From assembly GCA_002238785.1 (NCBI GenBank), contig MPNA01000031.1:1-34869 (forward strand): a stretch of DNA of 34,869 nt, written 5' to 3'. This stretch comes from a bacterium OM1 bin76 (lineage in GTDB: Bacteria; Actinomycetota; Acidimicrobiia; Spongiisociales; ZC4RG35). Shown one piece after another: positions 7,500-15,753 of this stretch; the first letter of the stretch is position 1; every line of letters begins with the position of its first letter. A model generated the notes under the pieces. It did not search any database. It was given only the letters and a program-made list of their open reading frames with translations, and was not told where the DNA came from. A program made the translations under genes and the position numbers.

Positions 7500-8411
7500 T
7501 CAGGTCGCCGCCGACGATGGAGTGGTGTTTCGTCGGACCCATCGCAGGTTGGCAGCCTGGACCGCGACGGCGTCTTGGAGTTGCTGTCGGGAATGCAGGG
7601 GAGCCCGGTCCTGCTCGACCACTGCCCAGCCCTGATATTGGGTGTCCGACAGCAGGGCAAGGAATTGCTCCAGCTGCAGATCCCCTGCGCCCAGAGGTGG
7701 GAACATCTCCGCCCACCACAAATCGAAGTCTCGCCGACCCTCGGCTTTGGCCCGCGCCATGACTTCACGGTGAACATCTTTGAGGTGGACGTGGTTGATC
7801 CGACCCCGCCATTCTTCCCAACACTCCAGGACGTCTCCTCCTCCCAGGGCGATGTGACCGGTGTCGAAAGTGAGCCCGATGTCGGTGGCTTCCAGTAGTC
7901 GGCGGATCTCGGTGGGGGTCTCCACGTAGGTGCTGATGTGGGGATGGAAGGAAGCGACCAGGCCCCGCCGCCGTATGTCGGCCGCCATGCGGTTGACGGC
8001 TCGGCACAGTTGGTCGAATTGCTCTGGATCGAGGGCATGGGTGAGATCGTCCCCCCGGCCGGGATTGTGGAGGAGGGTGTCACTGCCCTCGTCGGCGAGG
8101 ATGGCGATCCGGGGTCCGTTCGGGGCCCTTTCCAACTCCTGCAAGGCGTCTTCCATGCGGACCTCATCCGCCGCCCGCAGCGTTGGGTCGGCGAAGTGGA
8201 TGGGAATGTAGATGCCCACCGGGGTCAATCCGTATTGTTCGAACAACCGCCCGGCAGCGCCCGGAGGCCCGGCGTACCCGGTCGGCGGGAGTTCCGCGCC
8301 GTCGTATCCGCAGGAGGACATGGCCGCTACCAGTTGTTCGGCCGAGGGTTCGGCGCCGGTCTCCGCAAGACCGTAAACGCCGAAACTGACCGGTCCCGCT
8401 CCGACTCTCAC
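7500..8411 (-). CDS. Sugar phosphate isomerase/epimerase-type TIM barrel (IolE-like)
   Basis: A 303-residue protein of the xylose isomerase-like TIM-barrel (AP_endonuc_2) superfamily, whose members isomerise, epimerise or dehydrate sugars and inositols using a divalent metal. Likely metal and catalytic positions are 'FHPHISTYVETP', 'FDTGHIALGGGD', 'HVHLKD' and 'WAVVEQD'. The N-terminal 'VGAGPVSFGVYG' and the C-terminal Glu-Gln-Asp strand resemble inosose dehydratase IolE, but I cannot fix the reaction. The GTG start overlaps the stop of the upstream oxidoreductase by four bases (GTGA), so the two are translationally coupled. The NagB-like gene follows after 7 bases. Confidence 0.85.
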   Translation of the reverse strand: MRVGAGPVSFGVYGLAETGAEPSAEQLVAAMSSCGYDGAELPPTGYAGPPGAAGRLFEQYGLTPVGIYIPIHFADPTLRAADEVRMEDALQELERAPNGPRIAILADEGSDTLLHNPGRGDDLTHALDPEQFDQLCRAVNRMAADIRRRGLVASFHPHISTYVETPTEIRRLLEATDIGLTFDTGHIALGGGDVLECWEEWRGRINHVHLKDVHREVMARAKAEGRRDFDLWWAEMFPPLGAGDLQLEQFLALLSDTQYQGWAVVEQDRAPLHSRQQLQDAVAVQAANLRWVRRNTTPSSAAT

Positions 8412-9526
8412 CGCCGCCGCCCCGCCTCTCCGGCCGCCCTCAGTCCGTGTCCCCGAGCCAGGGCAGCCACCAGGTCCTGCATCCAGGCAGTGTCTTCACG
8501 GGCTCCCAGGGCATCATCGGGGTGCTCGCCGGTGGTGATGGCCCTATGGAAGTGCCGCAGTTCCCTCACAAAGGCCGACTGTTTGCCGCCGGGGTGACGG
8601 GCGACAGTGTCTTTGGTGTTCACTGTCAGAGAGGCCGTTCGATCTCTCATATACGGGTTGGGAAACCGCAGTTGCACCGAACCCTGGGTTCCGTGTGCCT
8701 CGAACGACTCCCGGTAGGCGGGATAGGAAGGAAGCCACAGCCAGGTCATCTCCACTCGGCTGTGGTCGGGGTAGACACCGCGAGCCAGGATGCAGGGCGG
8801 TTCCGACGGGGAGGGCCGCCACATGTCGGCGGAGGTGAGGCGGGGGAGGCTTCCCACCACACCTCGGATGAAGGAGACGCAGTGAACGAATGAGGCGGCT
8901 ACCACCTCCCGGTAGAGGCGTCCCCACTCTGCCGGCAGATCTCCCAGCGCTTCGACAGTGCGCTTCTGCTCGAAGGCCGCGGCTTCGCTGATGATGCCGT
9001 GATCGATGTCATCGAAGCGAATGGTCTCGGCCGGCCCCAGGCACACCGAGTCCTCGGGGTGGTAGACGGTGTGACGGAACAGACGCAGGTCTCCCACCTT
9101 CTCCAGGGCGTCCCGAAGCTCTGCCAGCACCTCTTCGTGGAGCTTCATGTAGCCCACCTGCAGCGCCAACCCCCGTTTCGAGGCCAGGGTGTGGAGCCGT
9201 TCGGCGCCTTCCACCGTCAGGCACAGCGGTTTCTCGGAGAAGACGTGTTTGCCTGCCCGAAGGGCTCCGTCGGTCAACTGCTCATGGGCGCCTGAGGTGA
9301 GCAGCAGGACCGCTTCCACATCAGGGTGAGAGCACACGTCCCGCCAGTCCGTGGAGGTAAAGACCTCTCCGGGGAGCCGGTCTGCGATGGCCTCATTCAG
9401 GCTGGGTGAGATGTCGGCTACCGCCTTCACCGAGAACAGGTCATCCAACCTGGCCAGGTTGGGCAGGTGCTGGATCTGAGCGATGGACCCCAGCCCGATC
9501 ACTCCCAAGGAGATGCGTCGACTCAC
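8408..9526 (-). CDS. Gfo/Idh/MocA-family oxidoreductase (copy 1)
   Basis: A 372-residue NAD(P)-dependent sugar or inositol dehydrogenase-type protein. The Rossmann motif 'GLGSIAQ' is at 11-17, and the family's 'EKP' motif at 98-100 lies in 'GKHVFSEKPL'. The C-terminal alpha/beta domain holds the conserved 'RFDDIDHG' and 'HGTQGSVQLRFPNPY' stretches. It heads the operon with the TIM barrel and NagB-like genes. It is a clear paralogue of the gene at 10531-11700: much of the N-terminal half is identical, including 'FTSTDWRDVC' and 'GKHVFSEKPL'. The two copies flank a bicupin gene on the other strand. The C-terminus is an Arg/Ala-rich tail. Confidence 0.9.
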   Translation of the reverse strand: MSRRISLGVIGLGSIAQIQHLPNLARLDDLFSVKAVADISPSLNEAIADRLPGEVFTSTDWRDVCSHPDVEAVLLLTSGAHEQLTDGALRAGKHVFSEKPLCLTVEGAERLHTLASKRGLALQVGYMKLHEEVLAELRDALEKVGDLRLFRHTVYHPEDSVCLGPAETIRFDDIDHGIISEAAAFEQKRTVEALGDLPAEWGRLYREVVAASFVHCVSFIRGVVGSLPRLTSADMWRPSPSEPPCILARGVYPDHSRVEMTWLWLPSYPAYRESFEAHGTQGSVQLRFPNPYMRDRTASLTVNTKDTVARHPGGKQSAFVRELRHFHRAITTGEHPDDALGAREDTAWMQDLVAALARGHGLRAAGEAGRRR

Positions 9527-9713
9527 TTTATGCTTGTTCCTGGAAAATGATTCTATGTTCTCCAGACCGCCGCTTCGACAGCCAGGGTCCCGTGCGTATC
9601 GAAGGCCAGGGGCTTGATAGGCCTCTCACGCAAGGTAAACCAGAGATCGGGCCGGGTCGGTGGGGCCGTACCGATAGTCGGCGCGTTGTCCTTGGCGCCA
9701 GGGGTGTGCGGCC
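9527..9713. promoter_or_regulatory. Divergent intergenic region between oxidoreductase copy 1 and the bicupin
   Basis: This 187-base gap separates divergent starts and should hold promoters in both directions. The part next to the oxidoreductase (about 9530-9560) is the most AT-rich. I cannot name operator motifs. A minus-strand frame across it, ending at 9553, reads vaguely protein-like, but it has no start of its own and may be a gene remnant or chance. Confidence 0.35.
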
Positions 9714-10511
9714 ATGATGACCGTTCCCCGTCTGATATCCCGGGCAACCGCCAAACGGGTGCTGTGGGGGACCGAGGCCACCGGAAAGGTGTCCGACATC
9801 TACTACCACTCCGATGAGGACCTCCATGTGATCGAATTCGGGTTGGGGCGGGGCGACAAGTGGGTGCATGCACCCGAAAAGCGCACCCTGTTTGCCGCCG
9901 ACGAGGTTTACCACGTCTTGGAGGGCACCCTGGTGGTGGCCAACCCGGAGACCGGGGAAGTGTGCAGGGTGCCGGCCGGGCATTCGGTGTTCTTCAGAAG
10001 GGACACCTGGCATCACGGTTTCGCCCACCGGGGTCCGGTTCGGGTGATCGAGTTCATGGCTCCCACCCCGGCGCAGGGGGTTACCCAGGCCTATGCCCGA
10101 ACCCAGCCGTACCTGCCGGAGGAGGACTGGCGCTACGCCGAGGGGAACTGGGAGGGCAGGTGGCCCATGGAGAGGAGTGATCGTCATCCGGGCTTCACGG
10201 TGGTGTCACCGCAGGAGCGGCTGTGGTCCGTGGACGATCCCCGTGGGATTCTGCTGCTGGGGATGGTTTGCTTCACCGAGCATCTGGCTGTGTACGCGGC
10301 GGAACTGGAGGGGGATGCGTGGACTCGGCCGGCGTCGTACCGGGGGACCGGAGTGGCACTGGTGACCGCCGGGACTCTGCAGGTCCGCGGCGGAGGGGAG
10401 ACGCTGACCGTCGCTGCCGGGGACGCCGTGTATCTTCCCCCCGGATCCGAGTTCAGCTATCGCTCCGAGGAGGCGGACTTCCTCCTGGGAATCGGCCACC
10501 GCCCAGGTTAG
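9714..10511 (+). CDS. Bicupin-domain protein
   Basis: A 265-residue protein with two cupin barrels. The first (about residues 25-125) has 'GDKWVHAPEKRTLFAADEV' and 'VPAGHSVFFRRDTWHHGF', which supply His and Glu metal ligands. The second (about 165-262) has 'GTGVALVTAGTLQVRGG' and 'VAAGDAVYLPPGSEF' and lacks an obvious His cluster, so it may be structural or sugar-binding. Bicupins of this size include isomerases and dioxygenases; IolB is also a bicupin of this length, but the motifs here do not let me call it IolB. The gene sits alone on the plus strand between two minus-strand paralogous dehydrogenases, which points to carbohydrate or cyclitol metabolism. No clear ribosome site precedes the double ATG. 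Confidence 0.82.
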   Translation: MMTVPRLISRATAKRVLWGTEATGKVSDIYYHSDEDLHVIEFGLGRGDKWVHAPEKRTLFAADEVYHVLEGTLVVANPETGEVCRVPAGHSVFFRRDTWHHGFAHRGPVRVIEFMAPTPAQGVTQAYARTQPYLPEEDWRYAEGNWEGRWPMERSDRHPGFTVVSPQERLWSVDDPRGILLLGMVCFTEHLAVYAAELEGDAWTRPASYRGTGVALVTAGTLQVRGGGETLTVAAGDAVYLPPGSEFSYRSEEADFLLGIGHRPG

Positions 10512-10530
10512 GGGCCGGTCAAACCGTGGG

Positions 10531-11700
10531 CTACCGGCGGGGCGCCACAGCCCCGCCGCCCCTGGGGACGGCCGGCCCCGCCGGCCCGGCCCGCCCGCCG
10601 ATGGTGCCCGCGGCCCTGCCGGCCAGGTCGGCCAGCGCCTCCTGCAGCCAGGCCAGGTCGATGGCGGAGCCGTGGGCGTCCCGGGGACGTTGACCGGTGG
10701 CGACCGCGGCATGGAAGGCGCGTAACTCCCGAACGAAGGCTGTCTCCGACCCTCCCAGATGGCGGACGGGCGTTTTGGGATGGCGGATGGTCAACTGGGC
10801 GGTGCGCCGTCGCAGATAGGGCTGGGGGAAGGACATCTCCGCAGAGCCTTCGGTCCCATGGACTTCCAGGGTCTCCCGGTAGGCCGGGAACGAGGGCAGC
10901 CACAGCCAACTGACCTCCACCGGGGTCTGATTGGAGAGTTCTCCCCGGAAGAAGAGGCTGGATGGTTGGGATGCGGACCCCGCCGGTGCAGGGGGCCACA
11001 TCTCGGCGTGGGTGATCCTGGGCAATTCTCCCATTGAGGCGCGGAGCAGGGAGGCGGTGTGGATCACCGACCCCACCAGGAATTTCCGGTAGAGATCGTC
11101 CCACCGCCGGGGAAGATCTCCGATGGCTTGGGCAACCTGTCCCGATTGATAGGCCACATCGGCCTCCAGGGCGCCGGGATCGACGTCGTCGAAGCGGAGT
11201 AGCCCGCCGTGGGCGTGCTGGGATCGGTGGCTGGGGTGATAGACGGTGTGCCGGATCAGGCGATGCTCGCCGATGGTCTCCAAGCCGGCTACCAGGCCAG
11301 CAAAAGCCTCTTCGTGCACCTTCATGTAGCCGACCTGCAGCACCCGATCGGTCCGATCCGCCAGCGCGGCCAGGTGCTCGGCTCCCGCCACAGTAAGAGA
11401 CAGTGGTTTTTCCGAGAAGACGTGCTTTCCGGCCCCAAGCGCCTCCTCGGTCATCTGCTGGTGTGCCCCGGGAGTGAGCAGGAGCACCGCCTCCACCTCC
11501 GGTCGGGCACAGACGTCTCGCCAGTCGGTGGAGGTGAACACCGGCCCGCGAAGGCCGTCGGCGATGGCAGTGGTGAGCTTTGAGGACAGATCGGCCACCG
11601 CCACGACACGGAAGAGAGCGCTGAGAAGGGCCAGGTTGGGCAGGTGCTGGGTCTGAGCGATGGTGCCCAACCCCACCAACCCAACCGAAACGTGTCGCAT
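10531..11700 (-). CDS. Gfo/Idh/MocA-family oxidoreductase (copy 2)
   Basis: A 389-residue paralogue of the gene at 8408-9526. It has the Rossmann motif 'GLGTIAQ' (10-16) and 'EKP' at 97-99, and shares 'FTSTDWRDVC', 'GKHVFSEKPL', 'LQVGYMK' and 'RHTVYHP' with the first copy. Divergence is clear in the middle ('HRSQHAHGGLLRFDDVDPG' against the shorter copy 1 segment), so the duplication is not recent. The last 25 residues are a Gly/Ala/Arg-rich, low-complexity tail not expected to be part of the fold. Its stop faces the bicupin stop, 19 bases away. The substrate is unknown, probably a sugar or inositol derivative. Confidence 0.9.
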   Translation of the reverse strand: MRHVSVGLVGLGTIAQTQHLPNLALLSALFRVVAVADLSSKLTTAIADGLRGPVFTSTDWRDVCARPEVEAVLLLTPGAHQQMTEEALGAGKHVFSEKPLSLTVAGAEHLAALADRTDRVLQVGYMKVHEEAFAGLVAGLETIGEHRLIRHTVYHPSHRSQHAHGGLLRFDDVDPGALEADVAYQSGQVAQAIGDLPRRWDDLYRKFLVGSVIHTASLLRASMGELPRITHAEMWPPAPAGSASQPSSLFFRGELSNQTPVEVSWLWLPSFPAYRETLEVHGTEGSAEMSFPQPYLRRRTAQLTIRHPKTPVRHLGGSETAFVRELRAFHAAVATGQRPRDAHGSAIDLAWLQEALADLAGRAAGTIGGRAGPAGPAVPRGGGAVAPRR

Positions 11701-12088
11701 TATGGTCCCACCGGCAGTCTCATCACGATGGCCCGCTCACATGCAAAGGGCGTCCCAGAACCCAGCCGGGCGCAACATCGCAGCCGAAACCCAAGCCGCC
11801 GCCACCCGAGCGGCCCGCAAACTCGCGAAAATCCCCCGTTCCGGGCCCTCCCCCGCCTCCACCGCCGTGGGGCGGGCAGGCTTTCGCCCGCCCGGGAACC
11901 AGGGCTCGTTCATGAAGAGATGTGATCCCTTGACGCGGGCCGAATGACGTCGGAACGGACCGTCTCGGTGCTTGGCTACCTATCACTGTGCACCCACCCT
12001 GTGACAAAAGACAACCCCAGGGCACTGTTTCTTTCCCAGCCTCGTCACCAAACCGGCCGGAACGCTCGTGACATCTGGGGACCGGGCC
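11701..12088. other. Non-coding gap between oxidoreductase copy 2 and acetoacetyl-CoA synthetase
   Basis: About 390 bases with no convincing gene. The gap lies upstream of the oxidoreductase and downstream of the synthetase, both on the minus strand. It contains a strong GC hairpin at 11870-11893 and otherwise low-information, Pro/Ala/Arg-coding-like sequence. The oxidoreductase promoter should be in it, but I cannot point to a specific box. Confidence 0.4.
11870..11893 (-). terminator. Strong 8-bp GC hairpin
   Basis: The arms 11870-11877 and 11886-11893 are exact reverse complements with an 8-base loop. It lies about 195 bases beyond the minus-strand synthetase stop and could end that transcript, but no T-run follows in either direction. 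Confidence 0.35.
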
Positions 12089-14053
12089 CTATCCCAGCTC
12101 AGGGCGGTTCCGGAAGTTGTCCAGGGCTTCGGGGTTGGCCAGAGCCTCGGTGTTCTTCACCTCTTCGCCGTTGATGGCGGCGGTGACCGCCAATTCGGTG
12201 ATCTTTCCGGACCGGGTCCGCGGGATGTCGGCGGTCTCCAGCACCAGGGCCGGTACATGCCGGGGCGAGCAGTTGCGGCGAAGGCGATTGCGGATCTCCG
12301 ACACCATGTTCTCGGTTAGCTCCCTGCCCTCCTCGAGCCGGACGAACAGCACCATGCGGGTGTCCCGTTGCCACTTCTGAGCCACGCAGATGGCCTCCAG
12401 CACCCCGTCCACCGCTTCGGCCTGCCGGTAGATCTCCGCCGTTCCGATCCGCACGCCCGCCACGTTGAGGGTGGCGTCGGACCGGCCGTGGATGACCATG
12501 CCGCCCCGTGGGGTCCAATTGGCGTAGTCCCCGTGGGTCCACACGCCGGGGAACTTCTCGAAGTAGGCGGAATGGAACTTCGATCCGTCCGGGTCGTTCC
12601 AAAAACGCAAGGGAATGGATGGAAAGGGCTCCCGGCAGACCAGTTCACCGGTGGGACCGTTCAGCGGTTGGCCGTCGGGGTCGAACACTTCAACCGCCAT
12701 TCCCAGGGTTGCCCCCTGGATCTCACCGCTCCACACCGGCAGGGTGGGGTCGCCTCCCACGAAACATCCGCACAGGTCGGTGCCTCCCGAGATGGAGGCC
12801 AGATGCACGTCTTCCTTCACATCGTCGTACACCCAGTCGAAGCCCTCGGGAGAGAGCGGCGATCCGGTGGAGCAGATGGTTCGCAGTGACGCCAGGCTGT
12901 GTGACCGCCCCGGTCGGACACCGGTCTGGCGGGCGGCGTCGATCAGCTTGGCGGAGACTCCCAGCAGGGTGATCTCGTCTCGGTCGATCAGGTCGAACAG
13001 GTGGTTGGGAGAGGGGTGGAAGGGATTGCCGTCATACAGCACGATGCTCGCTCCCGAGGCCAGTGCCATGACCAGCCAGTTCCACATCATCCACCCGCAG
13101 GTGGTGAAGTAGAACACCCGGTCGCCAACGGTGATGTCCAACTGGGTCTGGTGTTCCTGCATCAGTTTGACCATCACCCCCGCCGCCCGGTGCACCATGC
13201 ACTTGGGAGGTCCGGTTGTGCCCGATGAGTAGAGAATGAACAGGGGGTGGTCGAATGCAAAGGTCTCGGTGGAAGGCGCCGCGCCGTCGCCGGCGGCCAG
13301 GAACTCATCCCAGGCGATGGAGTCAGCAACGGCGCCCGGATCCGGCTCGGGATGCAGATTGGGGACCATCACCACCTGCCGCACCGAGGGAAGCGCTTCC
13401 CGGATCTCCCGGAGGGCCTCCATGCGGTCGAAGGGTCTGCCGCCGTAGGGGTAACCGTCGGAGGCAAGCAGCAGCACCGGGTCTATCTGACCGAAGCGGT
13501 CCACTACCCCCGCCACTCCGAAGTCGGCCGAGGTGGAACTGAACATGGCGCCGATGCTGGCCGCGGCGATCATCAGTACCACCGTCTCGGGTCGGTTGGG
13601 CATCCAGGCCGCCACCCGATCTCCGGCCTGCACGCCGTGGGCGCGAAGGGCGCCCGCCGCCGCCGCCACCTGCGACCGCAGTTGGTTCCAGGTGAGATCC
13701 TGGGTATATCCGTCCTCCCGTCGGTACAGGACGGCCACCGAATCACCGTCGGCCCCCCGGCCATCCAGCAGGTTGGCGGCCACGCTGAGGCGGGCGTCCG
13801 GAAAGAACCGGGCGGTGGTCATCGAGTCGCCGCGCACGAACACCCGGTCACCCTTCTCGCCGAGTACTCCAACCTGGTCCCAGGCGGTGTCCCAGAATCG
13901 GGCGACGTTCTCCACGCTCCACCGCTGCAGTTCCACGGAGTCGGAGAGATCGAGTCCGCAACGCCGGTTGACTTCCCGGCGGAAGGAGGTGATAGCCGCC
14001 GCTTCGATTGCCTCTTCAGACGGGGTCCACAGGGGTTGATCTTCCATAGGCAT
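12089..14053 (-). CDS. aacS: Acetoacetyl-CoA synthetase
   Basis: This adenylate-forming enzyme activates acetoacetate (or a close acid) to its CoA thioester with ATP. From the ATG at 14053 the product is 654 residues, the family's normal length. A TTG ten codons earlier and an ATG two codons later (14047) are alternatives, and none has a clear ribosome site. AacS features are the N-terminal 'PLWTPSEEAIEAAAITSFRRE', 'ILYSSGTTGPPKCMVHR' (P-loop-like adenylation motif), 'FYFTTCGWMMWNWLV', 'ISGGTDLCGCFVGG' and 'VWTHGDYANWTPRGGMVIHGRSDATLN' with the hinge region. The conserved lysine is in 'RTRSGKITELAV' near the C-terminus. It lies 39 bases after the MaoC gene and is probably the last gene of that operon, tying it to short-chain acyl-CoA metabolism. 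Confidence 0.92.
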   Translation of the reverse strand: MPMEDQPLWTPSEEAIEAAAITSFRREVNRRCGLDLSDSVELQRWSVENVARFWDTAWDQVGVLGEKGDRVFVRGDSMTTARFFPDARLSVAANLLDGRGADGDSVAVLYRREDGYTQDLTWNQLRSQVAAAAGALRAHGVQAGDRVAAWMPNRPETVVLMIAAASIGAMFSSTSADFGVAGVVDRFGQIDPVLLLASDGYPYGGRPFDRMEALREIREALPSVRQVVMVPNLHPEPDPGAVADSIAWDEFLAAGDGAAPSTETFAFDHPLFILYSSGTTGPPKCMVHRAAGVMVKLMQEHQTQLDITVGDRVFYFTTCGWMMWNWLVMALASGASIVLYDGNPFHPSPNHLFDLIDRDEITLLGVSAKLIDAARQTGVRPGRSHSLASLRTICSTGSPLSPEGFDWVYDDVKEDVHLASISGGTDLCGCFVGGDPTLPVWSGEIQGATLGMAVEVFDPDGQPLNGPTGELVCREPFPSIPLRFWNDPDGSKFHSAYFEKFPGVWTHGDYANWTPRGGMVIHGRSDATLNVAGVRIGTAEIYRQAEAVDGVLEAICVAQKWQRDTRMVLFVRLEEGRELTENMVSEIRNRLRRNCSPRHVPALVLETADIPRTRSGKITELAVTAAINGEEVKNTEALANPEALDNFRNRPELG

Positions 14054-14092
14054 TAGAGGGTATCGGGGGCTTGGGCGGGCCAAAAGACGGGA

Positions 14093-14941
14093 TCAGGGGG
14101 ACAACTTCGCTTCGACCCCCAACCGGCCCTGCGACGAGTAGGCGCCCACCGTCCATGGACCATCCCCGGCCTGGGAATCGGGTCCTCCAGACAGGTGCAG
14201 CGTGTCGCCGCAGAAGAACGGGGAGTGTGCCCGGAACGAGAAGCTCGAAGGTTCGATCACGCCGTTTCGCCGGGCCAGATCCGCCAGCAGCAGGGCGGTC
14301 AGCGGCCCCTGCACCACCAGTCCGGGATATCCCTCCACCCTGGTGGAATACGAATGGTCATAGTGGATGCGGTGAGAGTTGTTGGTGAGGGCTGAGAACC
14401 GGAACATGAGGACCGGGTCGGTAGTCACCTCCTGGCGCCAGGGTCGGCAGGGTGGCCCCGGTGCGGCGGGGGGTTCTTGGGGAGCCACCGGCGAGGAGTC
14501 GGTGTAGATCAGGTTCTGGGTCTCGGTGAGTGCCGGCCCCTCCTCTCCCCAGATTCGGTATTCCACCGTGACCAACACCAAGGGGCCGCTTCGCCCGTCC
14601 TTGCGGACCACGCTCATGACCGTTGCATGCTGACGGGCGTTTTCTCCCACCAGCAGGGGGCGGTGGAACACGGTGGTGCCCCCGGCGAACATCCTTCTGT
14701 GCTGCGGCACCGGGGGAAGGAACCCTCCCCGGAGAGGGTGCCCGTCCGGTCCGGTCTCCGATCGCCGGGCGGCAGGAAGAAAGTAGAGCCAGTGCCACAT
14801 GGGAGGCAGGGGTTCTCCCTCCTCGGCGGCGGGAGAGGGCAGGTCGAACAGGGCGGAGAAAGCGGCAACCGGCCAGGGGTCGACACGCTGGCTTCGGCGC
14901 TCAGTGTTTCCCACCCAATCACTCAACTTCACAGAGTTCAC
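14093..14941 (-). CDS. MaoC/HTD2-type hot-dog hydratase (mesaconyl-CoA hydratase-like)
   Basis: The recognisable protein starts at a GTG at 14941 that overlaps the methyltransferase stop by four bases (GTGA); a second GTG at 14932 is possible. The frame is open much further upstream, but that part is a shadow of the methyltransferase. The 282 residues form a double hot-dog fold. The N-terminal half has 'WHWLYFLPAARRSETGPDGH' and 'MFAGGTTVFHRPLLVGE'. The C-terminal half has 'NSHRIHYDHSYSTRVEGYP', with the His and Asp usual in hydratases, then 'GLVVQGPLTALLL' and 'FSFRAHSPFFCGDTL'. This is the HTD2/FAS1-dehydratase group, which includes mesaconyl-C4-CoA and 3-hydroxyacyl hydratases. The exact acyl-CoA is unknown. 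Confidence 0.85.
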   Translation of the reverse strand: MNSVKLSDWVGNTERRSQRVDPWPVAAFSALFDLPSPAAEEGEPLPPMWHWLYFLPAARRSETGPDGHPLRGGFLPPVPQHRRMFAGGTTVFHRPLLVGENARQHATVMSVVRKDGRSGPLVLVTVEYRIWGEEGPALTETQNLIYTDSSPVAPQEPPAAPGPPCRPWRQEVTTDPVLMFRFSALTNNSHRIHYDHSYSTRVEGYPGLVVQGPLTALLLADLARRNGVIEPSSFSFRAHSPFFCGDTLHLSGGPDSQAGDGPWTVGAYSSQGRLGVEAKLSP

Positions 14942-15753
14942 ACCGCGGTCCCGGGTCGCCTGGCTTGCAATTGCAGTCGAACAAAGGGTACGACATACAG
15001 ATCCGGTCCCTCCTGTGTCAGGGCTGCCACTTGTTCTCCGACGGTGGCGACGAGCGCTTCGAAGACCTCGGAAGGCAGCAGGGTTCGGTATCCGGTGAGG
15101 GTCTGAGTCCGAAGCCAGCCCACGAGCCGGGTGTGGGAGAAGTGGCGGCGCTGGGTCTCCATCCGCAGTTCCTCGAATCCCCCAAAGGGTGATCGGGACA
15201 CAATCTCTCGGTACCTGGCTAGCGAGGGCCAAGGGTGATGAGGTAGACGACCCTGTACATACTGGTGGAAGGGTGACTGAACCGCCACCGAGAAGATGAT
15301 CCTTCTGATCTCCTCGATGTTCTCCCTGGCAGCAAAGCTGGCTATTAGTCTCCCGCCGGGGACCAGGGCACGGAAGATCCTGTCCAGGACCAGGGGATGT
15401 TCTTCGACGGGGATCCAGTGCAGGCAGGCGATTGAATTCACAGTTGCGAACCGCTTGTCCCACTGAAGGTCCTGCACCCGTCTCACTTCGAAGCGGACCC
15501 GCGGGTGACGGTGCCGGCGGGCCTGGTCGATCTGGCTTCGGGAGGCGTCCACTCCGATGACCTGCGCTCGGGGATAGTGGTCGGCCAGCGCCACGGTTAG
15601 ATCTCCGACGCCACACCCCACATCCAGGAGGGAGTCACCGGGACCCAGACCAAGGTTCCACAAGGCAGGAGGATCGAAGGCCCGGTGATGGGTGGTGTTC
15701 TCCCGGTATTCGGAACCGCGCCAACAGTCGGGAGAATGATCCGAGGCTATCAC
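14938..15753 (-). CDS. Class I SAM-dependent methyltransferase (trans-aconitate methyltransferase-like)
   Basis: A 271-residue methyltransferase. SAM motif I is 'LLDVGCGVGDLT' near residues 42-53, the acidic end of strand 2 is 'VIGVDASRSQ', and motif III is 'LVPGGRLIASF'. The 'ACLHWIPVEEH' segment and the C-terminal helical part resemble trans-aconitate 2-methyltransferase, which methylates small carboxylates. The GTG start overlaps the stop of the upstream ATPase-like gene by four bases, and its own stop overlaps the hydratase start by four bases. It is therefore tightly coupled on both sides, an odd partnership with a DUF4143 protein. The substrate is unknown. Confidence 0.88.
   Translation of the reverse strand: MIASDHSPDCWRGSEYRENTTHHRAFDPPALWNLGLGPGDSLLDVGCGVGDLTVALADHYPRAQVIGVDASRSQIDQARRHRHPRVRFEVRRVQDLQWDKRFATVNSIACLHWIPVEEHPLVLDRIFRALVPGGRLIASFAARENIEEIRRIIFSVAVQSPFHQYVQGRLPHHPWPSLARYREIVSRSPFGGFEELRMETQRRHFSHTRLVGWLRTQTLTGYRTLLPSEVFEALVATVGEQVAALTQEGPDLYVVPFVRLQLQARRPGTAV

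Noticed and set aside
7493-8167. N-terminal extension of the NagB-like frame
   Set aside because: It lies wholly inside the TIM-barrel gene and reads as Pro/Ser/Thr-rich shadow; a TTG with ribosome site at 7492 gives the normal family length.
9553-9720. Possible gene remnant on the minus strand in the divergent gap
   Set aside because: The sequence reads somewhat protein-like, but there is no start codon outside the bicupin gene and no family match I can name.
14942-15616. N-terminal extension of the MaoC frame into the methyltransferase gene
   Set aside because: The extension is Arg/Ser/Pro-rich and unlike the family; the hydratase sequence begins at the GTG overlapping the methyltransferase stop.
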